Assembly: GCF_000308795.1 (NCBI RefSeq)
Contig: NZ_BAGK01000025.1
Location: 31,042 to 95,041 of the forward strand
From: Nocardia thailandica NBRC 100428
Lineage (GTDB): Bacteria > Actinomycetota > Actinomycetes > Mycobacteriales > Mycobacteriaceae
DNA length: 64,000 nt
Direction of reading: 5' to 3'
Every line of letters starts with the position of its first letter. Position 1 is the first letter of the stretch. The notes under the pieces are model-generated. The model saw only the letters and a program-made list of their open reading frames with translations. It ran no database searches and was not told the DNA's origin. Of this stretch, positions 40,507 to 50,150 are shown piece by piece. Position numbers and translations under genes: made by a program.

Positions 40507-42237
40507 GTGTCCGCCACCGGAAGCACCCTGGCCACGCTGCGCACGCGCGGCGTGGTCGTCGTGCGCCGGATCGAGCGGATCGTCGACCTCAACTACGTCG
40601 GCCTCGCCGTGGCCACCCTGTTCTTCGCGCTGTCGCTGACGCCGTCGCTGGTGCCCCGTGACTGGCTGTTCCAGGGCCTGATCAGCGGGATCAACGCCGC
40701 CCTCGGCTACGGGCTCGGCTGCGTGCTCGAGTGGGTCTTCCGGCGCTGGGTGCGGCCGAGGATCCCCGTGCCGCCGCCGCCCGCGCGGGCGCGATACCTG
40801 ATCAAGGGCGCCGTCCTCGTCGGCTGCGCGCTCGTGGCCGCGGTCATGCTGATCCAGTCGGCGCGCTGGCAGCGCGAGCTGACCGCGGTCATGGGCATGG
40901 CGGGCACGACGACCCCGGCCTACCTGCGGACCGGGCTGCTCAGCGTGGCCGTCGGCGCGGCGGTCGTCGCCGTCTACCGGACCGTCCGCGCGCTGGTGCT
41001 GTTCGTGGCCCGCCAGCTCAACCGGTGGGTGCGGGTGCCGCGCGAGCTCGCCCCCGCCGTGGGGGCGCTGGTGCTGGTGGTGCTCACGGTGACCCTGTTC
41101 AACGGCGTGGCCTCGCGGGCGTTCTTCGCGGTCGCCAACTCGGCGTTCAGCGTCCGCAACGACCTGACCTCCGACAACGCGCTGCCGCCGATCCTGCCCG
41201 AACGGTCGGGCAGCCCCGCCTCGGAGTCGCGCTGGGAGACACTGGGTTTCGAGGGCCGCTGGTTCGTCTCGCACGGGCCGGACGCGCGCCGGATCGCGGC
41301 CGTCACCGGGCGGCCCGCCCGGGAACCGATCCGCGCCTACGTGGGTCTCGAGTCGGTGCGCGGCGGACAGTCGGCCGCCGACCTCGCGGTCGCCGAGCTG
41401 GAACGGACCGGGGCCTTCGAGCGCCGGGTGCTCGTGGTCGTCACCACCACCGGCACCGGCTGGGTGAACTCCACCGCCGCCGACGCCGTCGAGTACCTCG
41501 CGGGCGGCGACAGCGCGCTGGTGGCCACCCAGTACTCGTATCTGCCCAGCGTGCTGTCGTTCCTGTCGGACCGGGAGAAGGCCGCCGCGGCCGGGCGCGA
41601 GCTGTTCGACGCGGTTTACCGGCGCTGGCAGCAGCGGCCGGAGGGAGCCCGGCCCAAGCTCTTCGTCTACGGCGAGAGCCTGGGATCGCAGGGGTCCGAG
41701 GCCGCCTTCGACGGCCTGGCCGACCTGCGGGAGAAGGTCGACGGCGCGCTCTGGGTCGGACCGCCCAACTCCAACCGGCTGTGGCGCCAGTTCGTCACCC
41801 GCCGCGATCCCGGTTCGCCGGAGATGTACCCCGTCTACGCCGACGGGCTGGTGGTGCGCTTCGCCACCGACGCCGCCGAATTGCGCGAGCCGACCGAACC
41901 CTGGCGTGAACCGCGCATCGCCTACCTGCAGCACCCGTCCGACCCGGTGGTGTGGTGGTCGGCGGATCTGCTGTTCACGCGGCCGGACTGGCTCAGCGAG
42001 CCGCGACGCGGCGACGTCTCCGGCCAGATGCGCTGGGCGCCGATCGTCACGTTCTGGCAGGTCAGCGCGGATCTCACCAACGCGCAAGGGGTTTCGGACG
42101 GCCACGGTCACCGCTACGGCACCCTGGTGCTCGACGGCTGGGTCGCGGTGACCGGGCTCGGCCCCGACCCGGCCCTGGTCGAACGGGTCCGGGGCGAGCT
42201 GGTCGCCGCCGAGCGGGAAGAGCTGGAAACCAAGTGA
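40507..42237 (+). CDS. Abhydrolase_9 membrane esterase-like protein (second copy)
   Basis: 576 residues, the same architecture as 38223-40025: membrane domain with S-L-V-P-R-D-W, then hydrolase domain with Y-G-E-S-L-G-S and G-H-G-H-R-Y. Long stretches are almost identical to the first copy (for example Q-Y-S-Y-L-P-S with L-S-F-L-S-D-R). GTG 40507 follows CATACT and seven bases; 40483 is the alternative. The stop overlaps the CPBP gene (GTGA). Confidence 0.87.
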   Translation: MSATGSTLATLRTRGVVVVRRIERIVDLNYVGLAVATLFFALSLTPSLVPRDWLFQGLISGINAALGYGLGCVLEWVFRRWVRPRIPVPPPPARARYLIKGAVLVGCALVAAVMLIQSARWQRELTAVMGMAGTTTPAYLRTGLLSVAVGAAVVAVYRTVRALVLFVARQLNRWVRVPRELAPAVGALVLVVLTVTLFNGVASRAFFAVANSAFSVRNDLTSDNALPPILPERSGSPASESRWETLGFEGRWFVSHGPDARRIAAVTGRPAREPIRAYVGLESVRGGQSAADLAVAELERTGAFERRVLVVVTTTGTGWVNSTAADAVEYLAGGDSALVATQYSYLPSVLSFLSDREKAAAAGRELFDAVYRRWQQRPEGARPKLFVYGESLGSQGSEAAFDGLADLREKVDGALWVGPPNSNRLWRQFVTRRDPGSPEMYPVYADGLVVRFATDAAELREPTEPWREPRIAYLQHPSDPVVWWSADLLFTRPDWLSEPRRGDVSGQMRWAPIVTFWQVSADLTNAQGVSDGHGHRYGTLVLDGWVAVTGLGPDPALVERVRGELVAAEREELETK

Positions 42238-43019
42238 GCGCGGGCGGTCTCGCGCGGCGCGGGCCCGCCGGCGCCCGTCCCGGACGACGCGCCATCGGGC
42301 CCGGGCGCGGCCGGGCGAGCCGGTCGGCGACCGGCCGCGCCGTCCTCGCCCTGCTGCTCGCCCCGGCCTGGTCGAACGGCGTCCTGCCCCGGCTCGGGCT
42401 GCCGCGGCGGGGCCGCACGGCGGCGAACCTGCTGTTCGCGCTGGCCTTTTCGCGCTCGCTGGGCGGTCGGCCGCGCTGGCGGTCGCGATCCGGGCTGCGC
42501 TGGGGCGCCGGGTCCGCCGCCGTGGTGCTCGCCGGATACGGCGCGGCCCTGGCGATTCCGGGGCCGCGCCGGGCGCTCGTCGCCGCCGCGGGGCGCGCGC
42601 CGGAGGTGTCGACGGTGGAGTGGGCGCTGTTGCACATCCCGGTCGGGACCGTGCTGGCCGAGGAGTCGGTGTTCCGGGGCACGATCGACCCGCTGCTCGC
42701 GGAGGCGGCCGGACCGTCGGGGGTCCTCCTCGGCGCCGTCGACTTCGGGCTCTGGCACGTGGCGCCCGCCCGCGCGGCGGGGGACCCGGTCGGCGCGACG
42801 GTGGCGATCACCACGCTGGCCGGCGTCCTGTTCTCGGAGCTGCGCAGGCGCAGCGGCAGCGCCACCGCGCCCGCGCTGCTGCATCTGGCGATCAACGCGG
42901 GCGGCGCGGTCGCCCCGATCCTGGCGAGCAGGCTGGACCGGCGCCGCGCCGCCCCGGCGGGGTCGCCGATCGAGGGGTGGCGGTCGCGGGCGGGCCGCGG
43001 TGTCGGGGACGGTCGGTAG
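42234..43019 (+). CDS. CPBP family intramembrane metalloprotease
   Basis: 261 residues, several membrane helices. The Rce1/CPBP motifs are A-E-E-S-V-F-R-G, a middle W-H and the last H-L-A-I-N-A-G. It is probably an intramembrane protease or an inactive relative. It is coupled to the preceding esterase-like gene by GTGA. The first 45 residues are Arg/Gly-rich, so an internal start is possible. Confidence 0.82.
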   Translation: MSAGGLARRGPAGARPGRRAIGPGRGRASRSATGRAVLALLLAPAWSNGVLPRLGLPRRGRTAANLLFALAFSRSLGGRPRWRSRSGLRWGAGSAAVVLAGYGAALAIPGPRRALVAAAGRAPEVSTVEWALLHIPVGTVLAEESVFRGTIDPLLAEAAGPSGVLLGAVDFGLWHVAPARAAGDPVGATVAITTLAGVLFSELRRRSGSATAPALLHLAINAGGAVAPILASRLDRRRAAPAGSPIEGWRSRAGRGVGDGR

Positions 43020-43030
43020 GGTCTGCTGAC

Positions 43031-43426
43031 GTGGCGCGACGAAGTGGAACCGATCCGGCGGAAGTGCGGGCGGCGGTGCTCGCGGTGGGCGACTGGCTGA
43101 CCGACGAGGCGGCGCCCGCGCCCGCCCGCGCGGAACTCGCCGCCGCGGTGCGCGGGAGCGCGCGGGCGCTGGCCGCCGCCGCGCCCGGTCACTCGGTGGA
43201 GGTCCGTGTGCCGCCGTTCGTCGCGGTGCAGTGCGTCGAAGGGCCGCGGCACACGAGGGGCACGCCGCCGAACGTCGTCGAGACCGACCCCCGCACCTGG
43301 CTGCGCCTGGTGACGGGGGAGACCGCCCTCGCCGACGCGATCGAGAGCGGCGCGGTCTCGGCCAGCGGGTCCCGCGCCACGGAGATCGGGCACTGGCTGC
43401 CGCTGCTGCGGCTGCCGGGCGCCTGA
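43031..43426 (+). CDS. sterol carrier family protein
   Basis: 131 residues. It resembles the actinobacterial sterol-carrier-like family (compare Rv0807, which precedes purF in M. tuberculosis), with R-V-P-P-F-V-A-V-Q-C and R-G-T-P-P-N-V-V-E-T-D. Lipid binding is unproven. TAGGGT lies eight bases before the GTG start, suggesting its own leaderless promoter. Confidence 0.82.
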   Translation: MARRSGTDPAEVRAAVLAVGDWLTDEAAPAPARAELAAAVRGSARALAAAAPGHSVEVRVPPFVAVQCVEGPRHTRGTPPNVVETDPRTWLRLVTGETALADAIESGAVSASGSRATEIGHWLPLLRLPGA

Positions 43427-43454
43427 CCGCCGAGCCGCCCGGCGGCCGCTGCGC

Positions 43455-44900
43455 TCAGGCGGCCGCGGCCTTTTTCTTGTCGTCCTTGTCGACCAGGTTC
43501 TCCCGGTGCAGGCCCTTGTAGTCGTAGTACTTGGTGATCGCGATGCCGCCGACCAGGGCGATGGCCAGGCCGAGCAGCGACATCCAGATCCCGCGACCGA
43601 GGCCCGCGCTGTAGTCGGACTCGAAGTACAGGATCGAGCGGACGCCGAGGAACACCTGGTGCATGGGCTCGAACTCGGCGAGCCACGCGATGTAGGTCGG
43701 TGTCGCCTCGATCGGGACCGTACCGCTCGAGGAGGGCAGGCCGAGGATGAGGAAGACGGCCAGGTTGATCAGCAGGCCCGCCGTGCCGAAGGCGGCCAGC
43801 GAGGCCATGCACGTCATGCCGACCGCGATCAGCGCGAGCACCGAGAACAGGAACAGCTGCACCGGCCGCTCGATCGGGATGTCGAGGGCCTTCGCGACGA
43901 GCAGATAGATCAGTGACACCACGTTGGCCACCACGATCATCACGCCCCACTTGATCAGCAGCGTGTGGAAGCGCGAGATCGGCTGGGGCGGATAGTGCAC
44001 GTACCAGGGCCCGTACTCGGTCGGCTGGAAGCCGAGTTGCGCGTCGACCATGGTGTGGATGACCATCGCGCCGACCACGCCCGCCATCAGGATGAGCAGC
44101 GCGTAGAAGAACGCGGTCAGGCCCATGCCGAGGTTGGCGCCCAGCGGCCGCCACTCCTGCTCGACGACCTGGATCGGCGTGGCCAGGGTCAGCGCGGCGG
44201 CGCCGGAGACCTGCGGCGCGGGGGCGCCCGCCGGTGTCGCGGCGAGGGTGTCGCGGACCTGCGTGGTCAGCTGCTGGCCCACCTGCTTGTTCACCTCGGT
44301 CATCGCCCGCTCGCCGATGCGGTTGACGATGCCCGCGGAGTACGGGCCCATCCGCGGACTGGTCATGACGGTGATGATCGGGCGCTCGATCTCGCCGCCG
44401 ACCACGCTGCCGACGCCGAGGATCCCCAGGCGTTTGCTGAAGTCGCCGGGGATGATGATGACGCCGTAGATCTGCGCGGAACGGAGCAACCGCTCCGCCT
44501 CGGCGATGCCGACGACCTTCAGGTCCACCTGGTCGGCGGGCACGCCCGCCTCCAGCGCCTCGGCGACCTGCTTGCCGAAGTTGACCTGCTCGGTCCTCCC
44601 GCCCCGGTCGATGGTGTCGCCGACGTCCTGGTTGACCAGCGCGACCGGGAAGTCGTGCAGATTGCCCTCCGGGTCGGAGATGTAGGCGAGGTACATCACG
44701 CCGAGCAGCGTCATCACCACGGTCAGGACGGCGGTCGGCGCCAGCAGGATCCGCGCCCAGCGGCGCGGGGGAATCCGCAGTGTGTCCAACGTCGCTCCGG
44801 CCGGGGCGGCGGTATCGGAATCCCGGGACCCCGCTCCGGTGTTTTCCGGGGTGGACGCTGGGGAATCAGCGGGCTCGTGCGCACTGTCATCGGTGGTCAC
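43455..44900 (-). CDS. YhgE/Pip-like membrane protein (DUF3533/ABC-2 fold)
   Basis: 481 residues. A disordered N-terminus of about 45 residues, one membrane helix, a large outer domain and five or six C-terminal helices, typical of YhgE/Pip or DUF3533 proteins related to type VII-linked and phage-receptor proteins and to ABC-2 permeases. The tail is D-K-K-K-A-A-A-A. GTG 44900 follows TACGGT and seven bases; 44909 is an alternative. Transported substrate unknown. Confidence 0.82.
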   Translation of the reverse strand: MTTDDSAHEPADSPASTPENTGAGSRDSDTAAPAGATLDTLRIPPRRWARILLAPTAVLTVVMTLLGVMYLAYISDPEGNLHDFPVALVNQDVGDTIDRGGRTEQVNFGKQVAEALEAGVPADQVDLKVVGIAEAERLLRSAQIYGVIIIPGDFSKRLGILGVGSVVGGEIERPIITVMTSPRMGPYSAGIVNRIGERAMTEVNKQVGQQLTTQVRDTLAATPAGAPAPQVSGAAALTLATPIQVVEQEWRPLGANLGMGLTAFFYALLILMAGVVGAMVIHTMVDAQLGFQPTEYGPWYVHYPPQPISRFHTLLIKWGVMIVVANVVSLIYLLVAKALDIPIERPVQLFLFSVLALIAVGMTCMASLAAFGTAGLLINLAVFLILGLPSSSGTVPIEATPTYIAWLAEFEPMHQVFLGVRSILYFESDYSAGLGRGIWMSLLGLAIALVGGIAITKYYDYKGLHRENLVDKDDKKKAAAA

Positions 44901-45045
44901 GGTCGGCACCGTAACAGCTGGCCCCCCAGAATTCGCGTGATCACACCTGTGGATTGCGCCGGGTTTGCGCCGTGGCGTACGTCGAGTTCGTTTTCACCCG
45001 TAGAATGACGGGTGCCCCCACCCCCGCCCGAACAGGGAGCACACG

Positions 45046-46626
45046 GTGACCAACGCCGATCTATCGATCGACAGCACTTCTGCCGCAGCGGACCAGCCCG
45101 AGAACGAGCCCCGCGAGGAGTGCGGAGTCTTCGGAGTCTGGGCGCCGCACGAGGACGTGGCCAAGCTCACATATTACGGTCTCTATGCGTTGCAGCACCG
45201 TGGTCAGGAAGCGGCCGGTATCGCCGTCTCCGACGGTTCGCAGATCCTCGTCTTCAAGGATCTCGGCCTGGTCAGCCAGGTCTTCGACGAACAGACCCTG
45301 GGGGCCATGCCCGGCCACATCGCCGTCGGGCACTGTCGCTACTCCACCACCGGTGGCGTCACCTGGGAGAACGCGCAGCCCATCTTCCGCACCACCGCCG
45401 TCGGCTCCGGTCTCGCGCTCGGCCACAACGGCAACCTGGTCAACACCGCCGAATTGGCCGATCGCGCACGCGAACTCGGACTCAACGGCCCCGGCGTCGT
45501 CGACGGTCGCCCGCAGCTGACGGGCGCGACCTCCGACTCCGACATCGTCACCGCGCTGCTGGCCCACGCCGCCGCGGACTCGAGCATCGAGCAGGCCGCC
45601 ATGGACCTGCTGCCGCAACTGCGCGGCGCCTTCTGCCTCACCTTCATGGACGAGCACACCCTCTACGCCGCCCGCGACCCGTGGGGCGTGCGGCCGCTGT
45701 GCCTCGGCAGGCTGGACCGCGGCTGGGTCGTCGCCTCCGAGACCGCCGCCCTCGACATCGTCGGCGCCGCGTTCGTCCGCGAGATCGAGCCGGGCGAGCT
45801 GCTGGCGATCGACGCCGACGGCGTGCGGTCCATGCGCTTCGCCAACCCCGAGCCCAAGGGCTGCGTCTTCGAGTACGTCTACCTGGCCCGCCCCGACTCC
45901 ACCATCTCCGGCCGCTCGGTGCACGCCACCCGCGTGGAGATCGGCCGCCGCCTGGCCGCCGAGAGCCCGGTCGAGGCCGACCTGGTCATCCCGGTGCCCG
46001 AGTCCGGCACCCCCGCCGCCGTGGGCTACGCGCAGGGCTCGGGCGTGCCCTACGGCCAGGGCCTGATGAAGAACGCCTACGTCGGGCGCACCTTCATCCA
46101 GCCGAGCCAGACCATCCGCCAGCTCGGCATCCGGCTCAAGCTCAACCCGCTGCGCGAGGTCATCCGCGGCAAGCGGCTCATCGTCGTCGACGACTCGATC
46201 GTGCGCGGCAACACCCAGCGCGCGCTCATCCGCATGCTGCGCGAGGCGGGCGCGCTCGAGATCCACGTGCGCATCGCCTCCCCGCCGGTCAAGTGGCCCT
46301 GCTTCTACGGCATCGACTTCGCCTCGCGCGCGGAGCTGATCGCCAACGGCGCGGGCACCGACGACAGCTACGAGGAGATGGTCGAGAACGTGCGCCGGTC
46401 CATCGGCGCCGACAGCCTCGGCTACATCTCCACCGAGGGCATGATCGCCGCCACCGAGCAGCCGCGTTCGCGCCTGTGCTGCGCCTGCTTCGACGGCACC
46501 TACCCGATCCAGCTCCCGACCGAGGCGGCCATCGGCAAGAACGTGCTGGAAGGCATGCTCTCCGGTCGTTCCGAGGCCGAACTGCTCGGCGAGAACGCCA
46601 ACGCGGACGCGCTCAGCCGCCCCTGA
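45046..46626 (+). CDS. purF: amidophosphoribosyltransferase
   Basis: 526 residues, first committed enzyme of purine synthesis. An N-terminal propeptide precedes catalytic Cys26 (E-E-C-G-V-F-G). The PRPP site is V-V-D-D-S-I-V-R-G-N-T, and cysteines including L-C-C-A-C-F-D suggest the Fe-S cluster form. A TAGAAT box at 45001-45006 and a GGGAG site precede the GTG. The purF-purM order is conserved in the order Mycobacteriales. Confidence 0.97.
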   Translation: MTNADLSIDSTSAAADQPENEPREECGVFGVWAPHEDVAKLTYYGLYALQHRGQEAAGIAVSDGSQILVFKDLGLVSQVFDEQTLGAMPGHIAVGHCRYSTTGGVTWENAQPIFRTTAVGSGLALGHNGNLVNTAELADRARELGLNGPGVVDGRPQLTGATSDSDIVTALLAHAAADSSIEQAAMDLLPQLRGAFCLTFMDEHTLYAARDPWGVRPLCLGRLDRGWVVASETAALDIVGAAFVREIEPGELLAIDADGVRSMRFANPEPKGCVFEYVYLARPDSTISGRSVHATRVEIGRRLAAESPVEADLVIPVPESGTPAAVGYAQGSGVPYGQGLMKNAYVGRTFIQPSQTIRQLGIRLKLNPLREVIRGKRLIVVDDSIVRGNTQRALIRMLREAGALEIHVRIASPPVKWPCFYGIDFASRAELIANGAGTDDSYEEMVENVRRSIGADSLGYISTEGMIAATEQPRSRLCCACFDGTYPIQLPTEAAIGKNVLEGMLSGRSEAELLGENANADALSRP

Positions 46627-46723
46627 CCGCCGGTGTTCGTGGGTCCGAGGTTGCCGGGCCGAAGCCAATGCGACAATGGACCCGCAATCTATCCGCCGAT
46701 TCGGTTTGGAGCTCTCCGCAAAA

Positions 46724-47803
<1,080 letters not shown>

Positions 47804-47814
47804 ATCCGCTTTCC

Positions 47815-47849
47815 GTCAGGGGCCGTCGCGCGCAGCGGCGGCCCCTGAC
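47815..47849 (+). terminator. hairpin terminator after purM
   Basis: A perfect 11-bp stem (GTCAGGGGCCG and its complement) 11 bases after the purM stop. Confidence 0.7.
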
Positions 47850-48090
47850 GCGTCAGCCGTCGACGAGTTGCCGGCGCAGCGCGATCGGGTCGGGCTCGCG
47901 GCCACCGCAACGCCCGCGGAGACGCGCGGGCACGCCGCCGGAGAGGGCTGGTCGGCAAACACATCGAGCGTCCCGTGGCACACGGGACGCTCGTCGCGTA
48001 TTCAGGTGTCTTCGCCGATCAAACCAGGGCAGCTAGCCGACCCGGCTCATCTGCGAGCCCACTTCGGGCCACCGCGCACGGTCAACGGTC
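47850..48090. other. about 240 bases between convergent genes, with one perfect hairpin
   Basis: No convincing protein frame. It contains a perfect 13-bp stem with a three-base loop at 47965-47993 (CGAGCGTCCCGTG, gca, and the complement). Both flanking genes already have their own hairpins, so this one is unassigned and may end or form part of an unannotated transcript. Confidence 0.5.
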
Positions 48091-48121
48091 GAAGGGGGAG
48101 GCCACGACGGCCTCCCCCTTC
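48091..48121 (-). terminator. hairpin terminator after the DUF3073 gene
   Basis: A perfect 13-bp stem (GAAGGGGGAGGCC and its complement) with an ACGAC loop, 13 bases beyond the DUF3073 stop on the minus strand. Confidence 0.75.
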
Positions 48122-48134
48122 CACAGCATTCCGG

Positions 48135-48350
48135 TCAGCGGCGCCAGTCGTCGTAGTCGTCGTCCTCGTTGTTCCATCGGGACACCGACTCGTCCGCGTC
48201 GTGCTCATCGGACAGCACACCACCACTTACATGGGAGCTGGGGCTTCCGGAGAGCTCACGCTGAAGGCTCGCGAAGTCGGTCGACGGCGAGCTGTACTTC
48301 AGCTCTCGTGCGACCTTGGTCTGCTTTGCCTTAGCCCGGCCACGGCCCAT
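48135..48350 (-). CDS. DUF3073 family protein
   Basis: 71 residues: a basic start (MGRGRAKAKQTKVARELKY), a Ser-rich middle and a very acidic end (N-N-E-D-D-D-Y-D-D-W-R-R). This is the actinobacterial DUF3073 family (Rv0810c), found next to purM in M. tuberculosis too. The charge asymmetry suggests nucleic-acid or ribosome contact, which is unproven. GAGGGGG precedes the ATG. Confidence 0.92.
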   Translation of the reverse strand: MGRGRAKAKQTKVARELKYSSPSTDFASLQRELSGSPSSHVSGGVLSDEHDADESVSRWNNEDDDYDDWRR

Positions 48351-48420
48351 GGCTGACCCCCTCGCGTCACAGCGGGGCGGCCTGGGGTTTGTTGGCGGCC
48401 CCGTTCGAATTAATACTCTT

Positions 48421-48448
48421 CCTGACAGACACTTTAGCGTGTGTCAGG
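48421..48448 (-). promoter_or_regulatory. inverted repeat in the DUF3073 promoter region
   Basis: CCTGACA and TGTCAGG enclose CAC/GTG with a six-base loop, lying 71-98 bases upstream of DUF3073 next to an AT-rich TATTAAT stretch on the minus strand. It could be an operator or part of the leader. Confidence 0.35.
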
Positions 48449-48525
48449 CGGTCGTGCTTCCAGGAGTGGGTGAAGAACTCCCGAACTGGTGCCGTTTGCC
48501 TGACTGTCGCCCGGGCGCCGCCGGT

Positions 48526-49476
48526 TCAGAGCACTCCCGGAACCGCCCGCACGACCCCCACCCGCGCACCGCCGCCGAGCACCGCCGGGGCCGCCAGCGC
48601 GGTGTGCTCGTCGGTCCATTCGATGTCGAGAGCTCGGAGAACGGCCAGCGTCAACGGCATTCGCGCCCGGTCGGCGCCGTCGTCGATCTTGTACGCGAAG
48701 GCCCGGCCGTCCGGCAGCGCACCGGCGTGCACGCCGTCCGCGCCGATCTTGCAGAACAGGCCGGGCGTGGCCGACATGGCCAGCAGATCCGGCCCGCTGG
48801 TGCCCGAAATCACTCGCGGATGCGCGCGCACGGCATCGGCGATCCGCCTGCGCGGGTCGCCGGGAGGGGCCGTGGTGAAGCCGGCGAACGCGCGGGCGAG
48901 GTTGATCAGCGAGACGGGCACGATCGGCAGGCCGCAGCCGTCGATGCCGAGGTCGGTCTCCGGTTCGCCGGTGACGTCGGCGATGGTGTCGGCGACCGCG
49001 CGCTGCAGCGGATGGTCGATGTCGAGATAGCCGGTCACCGGCCAGCCGTTGATCCGGCAGGTGGCCAGCATGGCCGCGTGTTTGCCCGAGCAGTTCATGT
49101 AGAGCGGGCTCGGCCCGGCGCCGGTCAGCGCGGCGGCGCGGGCGTGCTCCTCGAAGGGCAGGTCGGCCGGGCAGGCCAGGTCGGCCGGGGCGAACCCGAA
49201 CCGGTCGAGCAGGCGGCGGACGAGGGCGACGTGATCGGGCTCGCCGAAGTGCGAGGCCGTCGACAGGGCCAGCTCCTCGTCGTCGACCGGATCGAAACCG
49301 AGGCGGAGCAGGGCGAGCGCCTGCATCGGCTTGTTGGTCGAGCGCGGGTAGATCGGGCCGTGCGTCTCGCCGAGTTCGGTGATCGGCTCGCCGTCCGCGC
49401 CCAGCACCACCACCGACCCGCGGTGCACGCACTCGCGGAATCCCGACCGCACCACCTCGACCAGCTCCACGCTCAC
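48526..49476 (-). CDS. L-asparaginase II family protein
   Basis: 316 residues, PF06089-type asparaginase: V-V-R-S-G near the N-terminus, S-T-N-K-P-M-Q, N-C-S-G-K-H-A-A-M-L, D-G-C-G-L-P and C-K-I-G-A-D-G. The serine and lysine of these blocks form the active site of this beta-lactamase-like fold. It should release ammonia from asparagine. The GTG start overlaps the MOSC stop (GTGA). No signal peptide. Confidence 0.9.
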   Translation of the reverse strand: MSVELVEVVRSGFRECVHRGSVVVLGADGEPITELGETHGPIYPRSTNKPMQALALLRLGFDPVDDEELALSTASHFGEPDHVALVRRLLDRFGFAPADLACPADLPFEEHARAAALTGAGPSPLYMNCSGKHAAMLATCRINGWPVTGYLDIDHPLQRAVADTIADVTGEPETDLGIDGCGLPIVPVSLINLARAFAGFTTAPPGDPRRRIADAVRAHPRVISGTSGPDLLAMSATPGLFCKIGADGVHAGALPDGRAFAYKIDDGADRARMPLTLAVLRALDIEWTDEHTALAAPAVLGGGARVGVVRAVPGVL

Positions 49477-50150
49477 GGGCGGACCTCCACGACCTGCGGC
49501 GCGCCGCGGCGGGCGTGCCGGTCGATCTGCATGCGCACGTCGTCGGAGATGGTCGGCTCCTCGATGCGCAGCCGTTCGAGCAGGGCGGGGTCGGTGCCGG
49601 TGAACACGTCGCGCACGGTGATGCCGTGCGCGGGGGTGTGCACCACCCGGACCTCGTCGCCGGCGCCGATCGTGCCCTCGGTGAGGACCCGCAGGTAGGC
49701 GCCGGTGTCGCCGCGCTGCGTGAAGCGTTTGACCCACTGCTTCTCGCCGGACCACTGCTGGAAGGTCGCGCACGGCACCCGCGGCGCGCTCACCTCGAGC
49801 AGGGTGTCGCCGACGGCCCAGCGGGCGCCGAGCACCGCGTCACTGACGGCGAGACCGGTCACGCGCAGGTTCTCCCCGAACCAGCCCGCGGGCAGGTCGC
49901 GGCCGAGCTCGTCCGCCCACCGGCGCGCGTCCTCCTCGGCATAGGCGTAGACGGCCTGGTGCACGCCGCCGTGGTTGACGGTGTCGCAGACGTGGTCGCC
50001 GCCGAGGCCGAGCGCGCCGACCGGCACCCGGCCCGGCACCGGGCGCTTGTCGATGGCGGTACGGCCGACCCGGGTGCGGACCTCGCGTTCGGCGTGCACG
50101 ACGCAGACGGCCTCGACCCGGCCGACGTCGCCGGTGCGCATGACGTTCAC
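49473..50150 (-). CDS. MOSC domain protein
   Basis: 225 residues. A MOSC domain with G-G-V-H-Q-A-V-Y-A-Y, W-F-G-E-N-L and the conserved cysteine in P-R-V-P-C-A-T-F-Q. MOSC proteins handle sulfur carried on cysteine, for example in molybdenum cofactor sulfuration or N-hydroxylated base reduction (YiiM type). GTG 50150 overlaps the YgfZ stop; ATG 50141 is an alternative. Confidence 0.9.
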   Translation of the reverse strand: MNVMRTGDVGRVEAVCVVHAEREVRTRVGRTAIDKRPVPGRVPVGALGLGGDHVCDTVNHGGVHQAVYAYAEEDARRWADELGRDLPAGWFGENLRVTGLAVSDAVLGARWAVGDTLLEVSAPRVPCATFQQWSGEKQWVKRFTQRGDTGAYLRVLTEGTIGAGDEVRVVHTPAHGITVRDVFTGTDPALLERLRIEEPTISDDVRMQIDRHARRGAPQVVEVRP

